Positions 23,781 to 34,771 of a stretch of DNA of 37,713 nucleotides are shown piece by piece (position 1 is the first letter of the stretch; the number at the start of each line of letters is the position of its first letter). The notes under the pieces were generated by a model. That model was given only the letters and a program-made list of their open reading frames with translations. It was not told the DNA's origin and ran no database searches. The DNA is taken from positions 1-37,713 of the forward strand of contig JBCDBY010000004.1 in assembly GCA_039182715.1 (NCBI GenBank). The letters run 5' to 3'. The translations under genes were made by a program, and so were the position numbers. This stretch comes from JBCDBY01 sp039182715. GTDB lineage: Bacteria > Planctomycetota > PLA2.

Positions 23781-25633
23781 CGGCGGCGCCGGTTGACCGC
23801 CTCGAGCTCCGCCCGCGTGAGCTGGTCGTCGCCGTCCTGATCGAGCTGGTCGAAGGCATTCCGCAGGTTGCGCGGACACTCGTCGCGGCTGACCACGCCG
23901 TCCTCGTTCTTGTCGAGGCGCGCCAGCAGGCGGTCGGCGCGCGAGCCGCGCAGGTCGGGCACCGGCTGACCGGCCGCGACGCCCGGCACGTAGTACTCCA
24001 CGTACCCGATGAGCATCTCGTCGTCGCTCTGGTCGCCCCAGCGCACGCGCTGCTCCGGGTCGGGGTTGGCGGGGTTGCCCTCGCTGTTGTCGTAGACCGC
24101 CGTGACCTCGATGCGGCTGCCCTTCGCAACGGTCACCGGCTTTACGAACCAGTAGGCGAGCTGCCAGTTGAAGTCGTAGCGCGGGACGTCGAGCAGCGTG
24201 GTGCTCGCTCCCGCGGGCGTGACCAGCTCGTAGCGGAACGCCTTGCCGCGGAAGTGCATGTGCGGCATCAGCGCCAGCACGCGCACGTCCATGGGGACCG
24301 CCGCGAACGCGCGCTCCTCGTGGTCCGCCTTGCCCGCGGGAATGCGGATGCGCGTGTTCGCGATGCCGGACGTGCGCACCTCGTGCTTCGGCTTCGTCGT
24401 CGTCACGATGCCGAGCGTCGTGCGATCGATCGTCGCGGTTCCGTTGGGCGTGTAGTGCAGCTGGAAATGGAGCGTGGTGCCCTTCGGGAGCCGCTTGGCG
24501 AAGCCGTCCGGGTAGATCGTCGATCCGTTGCCGGGCACGTACGCGGCGAAGAAGCCGCCCAGCTCGCCGCGGCCGGGCCGCCGCTGTCCCGGCGGTAGCG
24601 CGAAGACGAGCACGTGGTGCACGACGGCGAGGTCGGTGGGACGCACCTGCCACGCCTTCACCCAGGTGTCCTCCTCCAGCTCCGTGCGCACCTGCACGTT
24701 CACGTACGGCATGCGCCCTTCGGCGTCGACGGGCACCGCGCGGGGCAGCGTGAAGACGCGGTCGGGCTTGCCGATCACCCACGCGTTGGGCCACGCGCGC
24801 TTCTTCGGCGCGTCGGCGGGGTCACCCTTCGGCATGTCCGACTTGAGCCACGCCAGCAGATCGCGCTTTTCCGCGGGCGTGAGCGAACGGTCGTTGGCGA
24901 AGTCGTGCTTCGACTTTTCGCCCGCGAACCAGGGCGGCATGAGCCCCTTGCGCACCGTCAGGCCCGCCATGCCGGCGTGGTCGCGCAGCTCGTCCCACGT
25001 CTCCAGCGCGAACGGCGCGAGCCCGCCCTGGCGATGGCACTCGACGCAGCGCCGCTGCACGATGTGCTCGATGCGGCCGTGGTAGGTGAGCTCCGTCTTC
25101 TCCGCGGATTCGAATGCCAGCTTGCAGCCCGGCGCGGAGGTCGAGCGCACGCGCGGGGCGCGCCCGGCGCGCAGGGCGGCGATCGCGTCGGCGAGAAAGT
25201 CGTGGCGCGGGGCGTCGAGGGCGGTCTGCACGCCGTACTGGTCGCTCACGGCGCCGCGGTAGGCGAGCTTGCCGGCGGCATCGACGAGAAAGACCTCGGT
25301 CGTGGTGGTCGCGCCCAGCTTGCGCGCCAGCTTGCGCTCCGGATCGTGCACCAGCCGTCCTCGGAATCCGTGTTGTTTTGCGAACGCCTCGAACCGCTCC
25401 TTGGTGTCGACGCCCTGCACGTCGACGAAGACGACGTCGATGGTGCGCGAGAGGCGCCCCAGCACCGGGGCGAACTTGCGGCTGAGCGGGCAGGTCGTGC
25501 TCGTCATCGCGAGCACGTATGGTTTCGCCGCGTGCTCGAACGCGACCGGCTCGCCGAGACCCGGCCGCTCCGCGGGGAGCGCCACGAGTTCGGGATCGGC
25601 CGTGAACGCGAGGAGCAGCAGCAAGCTGGTCAT
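23777..25633 (-). CDS. Exported fusion: redoxin domain, c-type heme motif, PHM-like copper domain, EF-hands
   Basis: 618 aa from ATG 25633 (a TTG 12 nt upstream is also open). Signal peptide SLLLLLAFTA. Domain 1 (~20-160) thioredoxin-like, KPYVLAMTSTTCPLSRKFAP with a single Cys where AhpC/Redoxin enzymes have the catalytic thiol. Domain 2 (~180-265) RRCVECHRQGGLAPF heme-c motif plus GLMPPWFAG (distal Met). Domain 3 (~285-555) like copper type II ascorbate-dependent monooxygenases: LAVVHHVLVFALPPG, TLHFQLHYTPNG and ALMPHMHFRGKAF give His clusters for two coppers. C-terminus: two EF-hands DKNEDGVVSRDE and DQDGDDQLTRAE. Periplasmic, probably an oxidative enzyme drawing electrons through the heme. 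Heads an operon with the DUF1624 gene. Confidence 0.88.
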   Translation of the reverse strand: MTSLLLLLAFTADPELVALPAERPGLGEPVAFEHAAKPYVLAMTSTTCPLSRKFAPVLGRLSRTIDVVFVDVQGVDTKERFEAFAKQHGFRGRLVHDPERKLARKLGATTTTEVFLVDAAGKLAYRGAVSDQYGVQTALDAPRHDFLADAIAALRAGRAPRVRSTSAPGCKLAFESAEKTELTYHGRIEHIVQRRCVECHRQGGLAPFALETWDELRDHAGMAGLTVRKGLMPPWFAGEKSKHDFANDRSLTPAEKRDLLAWLKSDMPKGDPADAPKKRAWPNAWVIGKPDRVFTLPRAVPVDAEGRMPYVNVQVRTELEEDTWVKAWQVRPTDLAVVHHVLVFALPPGQRRPGRGELGGFFAAYVPGNGSTIYPDGFAKRLPKGTTLHFQLHYTPNGTATIDRTTLGIVTTTKPKHEVRTSGIANTRIRIPAGKADHEERAFAAVPMDVRVLALMPHMHFRGKAFRYELVTPAGASTTLLDVPRYDFNWQLAYWFVKPVTVAKGSRIEVTAVYDNSEGNPANPDPEQRVRWGDQSDDEMLIGYVEYYVPGVAAGQPVPDLRGSRADRLLARLDKNEDGVVSRDECPRNLRNAFDQLDQDGDDQLTRAELEAVNRRRR

Positions 25634-25679
25634 GGATCGTTTCAACCCGGAGAATACCAGCGTGGTTCCGGAGCTGGAG

Positions 25680-26372
25680 ATGTCCTTCCTGGTGCGTTCG
25701 TTCGAGATCGACGGGCGCTACCGCGCGCTTCCGCGCACGCTGACCAACTATCTGCAGGAGCTGGCGGTGCAGCACGCGCACGACCTCGGCGTGGCGCGCG
25801 GCCAGCTCGACGAGGGGCTGACCTGGATGCTCTCGCGCCTGCGCATCGAGATGCAGGGCTGGCCGCGCTGGCGCGACGAGCTGACGCTGCGGACCTGGCC
25901 CTCCGGGCTCGAGCGGCTCTTCGCCCTGCGGGACTACGAGATCGGCCCCGGACTCGGCGTGGCGACGAGCGCATGGCTGGTGGTCGATGAGCGCAAGCGC
26001 CGCCCGATGCGGCTGCCGGCCTACGTGCAGAAGCTGCGCGAGGTGGAGCCGGAGCGCGCGCTTGTCGGCTTCGAGCCGCTGCCGGATCTCGTCGCGGCCG
26101 AGCACGAGCGGCGCTTCCACGTGCGCTGGTCGGAGTGCGACATGAATGGCCACGCCAACCAGTCGAGCTACCTCGACTGGGCGATCAACGCGCTGCCCGG
26201 CGCGTTCCTCGACGCGCACGTACCGCGCACGCTGGAGATCGAGTTCCGGGCGGAGGCGTATCCGGACGACGCCGTCCTCTCCCGCTGCGGCGGCGGCGTG
26301 CACACGCTCGTGCGCGAGGCCGATGGGGTCGAGCTCGCGCGCCTGCGCATCGGCTGGGAGCCCGACGCGTGA
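25680..26372 (+). CDS. Acyl-ACP thioesterase family protein
   Basis: About 230 aa from ATG 25680, preceded by GGAG at 6-nt spacing. An upstream ATG at 25632 in frame would add 16 residues and make its start codon overlap the divergent gene's start at CATG. Double hot-dog fold: SFLVRSFEIDGRYRALPRTL, NYLQELAVQHAHDLGVARGQ in the first half, and in the second HVRWSECDMNGHANQSSYLD, the family Asn-His active-site region with 'DMNGHxN'. It releases free fatty acid from acyl-ACP. Translationally coupled to DUF488 by GTGA overlap. Confidence 0.88.
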   Translation: MSFLVRSFEIDGRYRALPRTLTNYLQELAVQHAHDLGVARGQLDEGLTWMLSRLRIEMQGWPRWRDELTLRTWPSGLERLFALRDYEIGPGLGVATSAWLVVDERKRRPMRLPAYVQKLREVEPERALVGFEPLPDLVAAEHERRFHVRWSECDMNGHANQSSYLDWAINALPGAFLDAHVPRTLEIEFRAEAYPDDAVLSRCGGGVHTLVREADGVELARLRIGWEPDA

Positions 26373-26713
26373 TTCGCGCCGTAAACGTGCGGGACCACAT
26401 CCCGCGCCACGGTAAGCGCTTTCTCGTCGACCGACTCTGGCCGCGCGGCATCGCGCGCGCCGACCTGCAGCTCGACGGCTGGTGCAAGGAGGCGGCGCCC
26501 ACGCACGACCTGCGCCGCTGGTTCGACCACAAGCTGGAGCGCTGGATGGAGTTTCGCGAGGAATACCGCGCACAGCTGGCCGAAAACCAGGCGAGCTGGC
26601 AACCGCTGCTGGAGGCCGCGCGCGCGGGCGACGTGATCCTGCTCTTCTCCGCCCGCGACCGCGACTACAACCAGGCGGTGGTGCTCAAGGAGTTCCTCGA
26701 AGAGCAACTCTGA
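26369..26713 (+). CDS. DUF488 family protein (YeaO-like)
   Basis: 114 aa from GTG 26369, which overlaps the thioesterase stop (GTGA). Family signature: KRFLVDRLWPRGIARADLQL, WCKEAAPTHDLRRWF, a short WMEFREEYRAQL helix and VILLFSARDRDYNQAVVLKE. Length equals the usual ~115-120 aa. No function is established for DUF488, and nothing here except co-translation with the thioesterase hints at one. Confidence 0.92.
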   Translation: MIRAVNVRDHIPRHGKRFLVDRLWPRGIARADLQLDGWCKEAAPTHDLRRWFDHKLERWMEFREEYRAQLAENQASWQPLLEAARAGDVILLFSARDRDYNQAVVLKEFLEEQL

Positions 26714-26746
26714 GCCGCCTTCTGAGCCCCCCTTCCGAGGCCCCCT

Positions 26747-26769
26747 CCTGATGCACCTCTTCCATCAGG
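26747..26769. terminator. Weak hairpin between convergent genes
   Basis: CCTGAT (26747-26752) and ATCAGG (26764-26769) form a 6-bp stem with an 11-nt loop, 34 nt past the DUF488 stop. No U-tract follows. It may end the thioesterase-DUF488 transcript. The rest of 26714-26916 contains a GC-rich stretch and one unit of the tandem repeat, but no gene I can support. Confidence 0.3.
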
Positions 26770-26876
26770 GAAACGTCACAAGTCCTGGCGGAGCAGGAGG
26801 TTACGGCGGTCGAGGTGCGGAGTCAATCCCGCAGATTGGCGCCTGGGCCGGCTTTCGGGCCAGCGCCCGGACGACT

Positions 26877-26916
26877 TCTCAGGCCACCGCCATGGGGGCC
26901 AGCTCTCAGGCCACCG

Positions 26917-26930
<14 letters not shown>
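26877..26930. repeat. Two 27-bp tandem repeats at the 3' end of the PEP carboxykinase gene
   Basis: Unit 1 at 26877-26903 and unit 2 at 26904-26930 share TCTCAGGCCACCGC then AT/TGGGGGCC with few mismatches. Unit 2 contains the TAG stop of the PEP carboxykinase gene (26917-26919) and its last four codons. This looks like a recent local duplication of the gene end into the intergenic region. Confidence 0.8.
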
Positions 26931-28518
<1,588 letters not shown>

Positions 28519-28572
28519 GGCCCTATCTCCTCTGGTGGCTTCTAGGGTGCCATTCCTACGCGATGGGCGCGC

Positions 28573-30339
<1,767 letters not shown>

Positions 30340-30405
30340 GGACTGGATCGTATTCGCGGGGCGCAGGTTTCAAGTGGGACGGACGAACGTCCGAACGTGA
30401 CTGCA

Positions 30406-31146
30406 ATGAGAGAGTTTCTACCCACTTTCCTTCTCGCGGCCGCGCTCGTTGGCTGCAGCAGCGACTCGGATTCGGCCCCGGTCGACGACGGCATGATCCG
30501 CGTCACGCCGGCCGACATTGGAGACAGCTGGCTCGTGAACGACACGCGCGCCGGGGGCACCGTCTCCATTGCGGCGGACAGCTTCGGGCCGCGCCCGCTC
30601 GGGGACGGTTCGCTGCAGCTGAGCACGACCGACACGCAGGGCGGATCCGGCCAGGCGAAGGCGCAGCTCTACTACTACGGCTACGGCAGCCTCGGCGATC
30701 CGCTGGCCGGCGTGGCGCTGTCGGACCTGACCGCGCTTGCCTACACGGCGTACCGCGACGCGACGTCGACCAACCCGGCGGCGCAGACCGTCTCGCTCAA
30801 CATCGAGGTGGACTTCGTCGGTGACGGCACCAGCTACACGACGCTGGTCTTCGAGCCCATCTACAACACCGACCAGGGCGCGATCCAGCCCGGGACGTGG
30901 CAGCGCTGGGACGCCTTCAACGGCGGCCAGGCGGTCTGGTGGTCGACGCGGGCGATCCCCGGCGCGCCGAGCAACAGCTTCGTCGCGCTGCAGACGATCA
31001 TCGACAACAACCCGAACGCGAAGATCATCTACGGCGTCGGCTTCAGTGCCGGGTCGGGATGGACCGGAGACTTCTTCGGCGCGGTCGACGCGCTCGAGGT
31101 CGGGATCTCCGGGGAGACCGTCACCTACGACTTCGAGCCGCAGTAG
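30406..31146 (+). CDS. Beta-rich secreted lipoprotein of unknown function
   Basis: 246 aa. Lipoprotein signal REFLPTFLLAAALVGC, with Cys about 17 residues in, followed by an Asp/Ser linker. The rest alternates short strands and Gly/Asn turns: SLQLSTTDTQGGSGQAKAQL, LAYTAYRDATSTNPAAQTVS, TWQRWDAFNGGQAVWWSTRA and GVGFSAGSGWTGDFFGAVDA, ending TVTYDFEPQ. This resembles jelly-roll surface or carbohydrate-binding modules, but I recognise no family. Weak ribosome site. Divergent from the ABC exporter, 66 nt away. Confidence 0.75.
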   Translation: MREFLPTFLLAAALVGCSSDSDSAPVDDGMIRVTPADIGDSWLVNDTRAGGTVSIAADSFGPRPLGDGSLQLSTTDTQGGSGQAKAQLYYYGYGSLGDPLAGVALSDLTALAYTAYRDATSTNPAAQTVSLNIEVDFVGDGTSYTTLVFEPIYNTDQGAIQPGTWQRWDAFNGGQAVWWSTRAIPGAPSNSFVALQTIIDNNPNAKIIYGVGFSAGSGWTGDFFGAVDALEVGISGETVTYDFEPQ

Positions 31147-31152
31147 CGGGGA

Positions 31153-31304
31153 ACGTTGGAAGTTGGACGTTCAACGTTTGACGTTGGATGGTCGACGAGA
31201 TCGGGGGCGGCCTAGGCTGTTCCCGATCCGCATCCCATCCTTCGCACGGACCTAGGCGCCTTTCCGCACTGCACGTCGAACGTCAAACGTCCAACGTCGA
31301 ACGT
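31153..31304. repeat. Inverted 'ACGT' repeat pair (dispersed family, locus 2)
   Basis: Right arm 31273-31304 is the same 32-bp unit as at 8667/8778; its reverse complement begins ACGTTCGACGTTGGACGT and differs mainly at the centre (TTTGACG versus GTGTGACG). Left arm 31153-31190 is a diverged, shuffled version (GTTGGACGTTCAACGTTTGA). The pair fills the gap between two convergent genes and contains a further short inverted pair CCTAGGC/ACCTAGGCG. Confidence 0.8.
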
Positions 31305-31310
31305 ACTCTC

Positions 31311-32660
31311 CTAACGCGGCGCCTCGAGAAGCAGATAAAGCACATTGTCCGCGAACTGCGCGTCCTTCGTCAGGCCGATGTGATCCCGGAAGAGGAAGAC
31401 GACCTGGCGCCACGTGATGGGGGACTCCAGCATCGGCATCCACGCGCGACCGATGCGTTCGTCCATCAGCGCGGAGCTGCGGGTGACCGTCCCGTCGCCG
31501 GGCGCGTAGGTGGTGAAGTCGCGGGCCTCGGCGTCGAACACGGCGGGCGTCTGCACGGCGTCGCCGGCGAAGAGGTAGAGGCTCGCGTTCGGGGGCGGTG
31601 CCGCCTTGACGTCGAGGGCGGCGTGGAACGCCTTCGCACGCTCGAGGCACCAGCGCTGGTGCGCGAGCGCGCGCGTGCGACGTTCTTCCGCCGACACGTC
31701 GGGCAACAGCTTCTCGAGCGTGCCGCTCTCGTTCGGGTCCGCCAGCCCCCAGCCGCGATCGATCCAGACCTGCGGATCGAACACGTCCACCCGCTCGTCG
31801 CCGGCCACCGTGCTCCCGTGCCGCGTCCGCGGCATGAGCTGGTAGATCGACGGATAGGTGCCGAGCAGCGCCGGCGGGTACTTCGGCAGGATGGGCGCGA
31901 GCTGCGTGCCCCGCACCAGCTGGTGGACCGCGGCGGCCGAGCCGGCGTTCGGTGTCCCGACGAGGAACGCGCGCTCCACGTGCTGCGTGCCGGCCCACGT
32001 GATCGGCCCGCCCGGCTCCGCCGTGCCGTAGCGCATGTAGTAGCGCGTCACGAGCCCGCCCATGGAGTGCGCGACGATGTCGAAGCGCACCTCCTTGTCG
32101 AGCTTGCCGTAGCGCTTCTCCAGCTCCTTCGTGACGAAGGCCTTCTTCTCGACGATGAACTCGTGCAGCCGACGCGCGTTCTCGATGTTGTCGCGGCGCC
32201 AGTCGTAGGCGAACTGAAAGCAGGTGAAGTGGTCGTCGCCGTAGTCGACGGCGCCCGCCTGCGCGAGCTGCTGGTCGCGATAGCCGCCGGCGCCGAGCGT
32301 CTGCAGGATCTGCGCGTAGGCGGAAAGCTGCACCGGCAGACCGAGCACGTTGAGTCGCACGCGATCGAGCGCGCCGTCGACGCGCACGCCGTCCTCCGCG
32401 TTGGGGTCGTTCATCGGCAGCGCGAGCAGTCGCGCGTCCGCGGGCTTCTTCGGATCGGCGGACCCGCCGCCGAACGCGCCCCAGACCACCTGGTCGCCCG
32501 CCACGAGGCGGGAGCCGAGAATGCCGGGGATCACGATGACCGGGTTGCGCTCCGGGCCGTGGTGCTGCGCGGCGCGCGTGTAGAGGTCGCCGAGATCGGC
32601 CGCGGGCGGCGGCGCGCTACAGGCGACGACGAAGAGAAGCGTGCAGGTCCACCGCATCAT
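31311..32660 (-). CDS. LCAT-family alpha/beta-hydrolase lipoprotein (lipase/acyltransferase-like)
   Basis: 449 aa. Lipoprotein signal RWTCTLLFVVAC (Cys14). The LCAT family start is plain: NPVIVIPGILGSRLVAGDQV, then FQFAYDWRRDNIENARRLHE and the nucleophile elbow FDIVAHSMGGLVTRYY (Ser189). A C-terminal YAPGDGTVTRSSALMDERIG holds the acid/His region expected for the triad, GDGTV being the usual Asp turn. It is a membrane-anchored periplasmic or surface lipase or acyltransferase acting on phospholipid or sterol-like esters. Its ATG overlaps the upstream lipoprotein stop (ATGA). Confidence 0.88.
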   Translation of the reverse strand: MMRWTCTLLFVVACSAPPPAADLGDLYTRAAQHHGPERNPVIVIPGILGSRLVAGDQVVWGAFGGGSADPKKPADARLLALPMNDPNAEDGVRVDGALDRVRLNVLGLPVQLSAYAQILQTLGAGGYRDQQLAQAGAVDYGDDHFTCFQFAYDWRRDNIENARRLHEFIVEKKAFVTKELEKRYGKLDKEVRFDIVAHSMGGLVTRYYMRYGTAEPGGPITWAGTQHVERAFLVGTPNAGSAAAVHQLVRGTQLAPILPKYPPALLGTYPSIYQLMPRTRHGSTVAGDERVDVFDPQVWIDRGWGLADPNESGTLEKLLPDVSAEERRTRALAHQRWCLERAKAFHAALDVKAAPPPNASLYLFAGDAVQTPAVFDAEARDFTTYAPGDGTVTRSSALMDERIGRAWMPMLESPITWRQVVFLFRDHIGLTKDAQFADNVLYLLLEAPR

Positions 32661-33103
32661 CCGTTGAGATGCCGCCGGACCGCCTTGAAGTACGCGTCGT
32701 ATTTCTCGCGGGCGCCGACGATCTTGTCGTTGATCGACGTGCGCGACTGCCCGGAGAGGTGGTAGGTATACGTGATCACCACGCGCAGGCGGCTTTCGGC
32801 GAGGCCGGACGTGGGCGGCAGGACGTCGGCGCGCAGGATGTAGTACTGCACGTTGACGCCGATGCCGCGGCGCGTCGGCTCGGTCTGTCCGCTGATGCGT
32901 CCGCCGGTCGGATCGACGACATCCGTCCGGTAGCCGACCTCGCGTGCCGCCTGGACCGCTGCCTCGAACACGCGGTCGCGTTCCGCCGCGAACGCCTCGA
33001 TATAGGAGCCGTCCTCCTCCACGCCGGCCCCGGTCTGGGTGGCGGGCGAGCCGCAGCCCAGAACGAGAAGCGGAAGGAGAAGCAGGGGCCACGTCACGCG
33101 CAT
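32657..33103 (-). CDS. Small lipoprotein of unknown function
   Basis: 148 aa. Signal RVTWPLLLLPLLVLGC (lipobox VLGC), an acidic linker, then an alpha/beta module: AAERDRVFEAAVQAAREVGY, ISGQTEPTRRGIGVNVQYYI and SRLRVVITYTYHLSGQSRTS. The layout resembles small BON/DUF3568-type outer membrane lipoproteins, but I would not assign a family. It is co-translated with the LCAT-like lipase (4-nt overlap), suggesting a chaperone or partner role, which is inference. ATG 33103. Confidence 0.75.
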   Translation of the reverse strand: MRVTWPLLLLPLLVLGCGSPATQTGAGVEEDGSYIEAFAAERDRVFEAAVQAAREVGYRTDVVDPTGGRISGQTEPTRRGIGVNVQYYILRADVLPPTSGLAESRLRVVITYTYHLSGQSRTSINDKIVGAREKYDAYFKAVRRHLNG

Positions 33104-33155
33104 GGCCGGATTGTAGGGAATTGACGGTGACGCCGGGGATTGGAACGATGCGCGC

Positions 33156-33878
33156 GTGCGTCTCGTGCGGCGGTACCCGAACTCGACCCTGCTGGTCTTC
33201 CTGCTGATCTTCTTCGTTCTGCAGCCGATCGTGACGCAGTTCCCGATCCTGCTGGCCGCGCTGATCATCGACGGCAGCTTCATTCTGATCTTCGTCGCGG
33301 CGCTCAACGCCGAGTCGGAGCGCATCAGCTGGCGCGACCCCGACTTGTGGCTGGTCATCGCCTCGACGGTCCTGCGACTCACCGTCACGCTGCGCGTGGG
33401 CGACATCGACGCCGGCCCCTATCGCAACCTCATCATCTGGACCGAGATCTTCTCCGGGATCGTGCTCTTCCGGCTCTGCGGCACGCTGTTGCGCAACATC
33501 CGCAAGTCCCCGCGCGTGCGCTTCGACACGATCGCCTGCGCCAGCGCCGTCTACATCCTGATTGCGCTCGCCTTCACCAACCTCTACATCGCCGCCTGGG
33601 TCCAAGAGACGGGCGACGGCGCCTTCAACGGCGTCGAGGCCTGGGAGGGCGGCCAGTTCGAGGACTCCACCCTGCGCAAGTGGGGGCAGTCGTTCGCCTA
33701 CTTCAGCGTGGTCACCCAGACGACCCTCGGCTACGGCGACATCACGCCACGGACCTCGATTACGCGTGGGCTCGTGATGCTGCAGACGGTGGTGGGGCAG
33801 CTCTACCTGGCGATTCTGCTCGCTCTCCTCGTGGCGGTCTGGCTGGCCCAGCGGCAGCTGGACGACCAGGTCGAATAG
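33156..33878 (+). CDS. Potassium-channel-like membrane protein (two-pore-helix ion channel domain)
   Basis: 240 aa, starting at GTG 33156. Hydrophobic segments at about 11-29, 31-50, 63-78, 91-110, 125-147 and 205-230. The selectivity filter is VVTQTTLGYGDITP (TLGYGD at 190-195), preceded by a pore helix and followed by a last helix GQLYLAILLALLVAVWLAQ, the normal pore architecture. There is no cytoplasmic RCK domain and no obvious voltage-sensor arginine array. It should pass K+ as a tetramer. Divergent from the lipoprotein/lipase pair (52-nt gap). Confidence 0.88.
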   Translation: MRLVRRYPNSTLLVFLLIFFVLQPIVTQFPILLAALIIDGSFILIFVAALNAESERISWRDPDLWLVIASTVLRLTVTLRVGDIDAGPYRNLIIWTEIFSGIVLFRLCGTLLRNIRKSPRVRFDTIACASAVYILIALAFTNLYIAAWVQETGDGAFNGVEAWEGGQFEDSTLRKWGQSFAYFSVVTQTTLGYGDITPRTSITRGLVMLQTVVGQLYLAILLALLVAVWLAQRQLDDQVE

Positions 33879-33907
33879 CGCCCTGGCCACGGCAGTAGAA
33901 TGCCGCC

Positions 33908-34771
33908 ATGAAGAGTTCGGTGGGAATGATCCTCCTGACGGCGATCGTGGCTGGGGTGGCCACGGGGGCCACGATGACGGCGCTGCGCGGCGACAAGCCG
34001 GCGACGCGGCGCGACATGCGGCGCGCGTATGACGACTCCGAGCTCCGTCGGCAGATCGCCGAGCTGCGGACGGAGGTAGCGGCGCTGAAAGACACGCGGT
34101 CCGCGATGCCGGCGACGCCGCCCGAAGAGCGATCGGAGATCGAGGTCGAGGCGCCGCCCACGGAAGGCGATGCCGCGTCCCCGACCGAGGAGAAGCCCAA
34201 GGTCTTCCAGCCGTCGGAGTTCATCGAGTCGCTGCGGGGCAAGCGGTTCGACGTGACCATGTCCAACCGCCTCATCACCGCGCTCTCGATGGACACGTCG
34301 AAGATCGCCCCGACCGTCAAGGCGCTGCAGGCGGCCATCAAGGCCGACCCGACCAATGCCGAGCTCTACGCCGCGCTCGGTGCCGCGCACGTCTCCAAGC
34401 TCGCGTCGGGCCAGGCGCAGGGGCCGGCGGCGGGTCCCGTGTTCATGCAGGCGATCGGCGCCTACAAGAAGGCGATCGAACTTGACGAGGACCACTGGGA
34501 CGCACGCTTCAACATGGCGTTCACGACGTCGATGGCGCCCGAGTTCTTCGGCCTGCGTCCGGCCTCCATCAAGCAGTTCGAGGACGTCCTTCAGCGGCAG
34601 GAGTCGATGGATCCGCGTCCGGAGTTCGCGACCACCTACATGCGGCTCGGCACGCTCTACAAGGACGCCGGCAACGCCGACAAGGCGAAGGCGCTCTGGA
34701 AGAAGGGGCTCGAGCTCTACCCCGATGACCGTCGTCTCCGCGAAGCGGTCGGCGTCGCGGAGAAGAAGTAG
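33908..34771 (+). CDS. Membrane-anchored TPR protein
   Basis: 287 aa. One N-terminal hydrophobic helix VGMILLTAIVAGVATGATM, then a coiled coil ELRRQIAELRTEVAALKD and a Pro/Glu-rich linker. The C-terminal ~150 residues are TPR-like: ALQAAIKADPTNAELYAALG, AIGAYKKAIELDEDHWDARF and LGTLYKDAGNADKAKALWKK. It probably scaffolds a protein complex at the inner membrane, periplasmic side. It starts 29 nt after the channel gene and abuts lpxD (ends 34771 / 34772, no gap). Confidence 0.8.
   Translation: MKSSVGMILLTAIVAGVATGATMTALRGDKPATRRDMRRAYDDSELRRQIAELRTEVAALKDTRSAMPATPPEERSEIEVEAPPTEGDAASPTEEKPKVFQPSEFIESLRGKRFDVTMSNRLITALSMDTSKIAPTVKALQAAIKADPTNAELYAALGAAHVSKLASGQAQGPAAGPVFMQAIGAYKKAIELDEDHWDARFNMAFTTSMAPEFFGLRPASIKQFEDVLQRQESMDPRPEFATTYMRLGTLYKDAGNADKAKALWKKGLELYPDDRRLREAVGVAEKK

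Noticed and set aside
30406..31146. Treating the region opposite the secreted lipoprotein as a gene
   Set aside because: The plus-strand frame has a lipobox and strand/turn pattern; the reverse frames are Arg/Ser-rich shadows.
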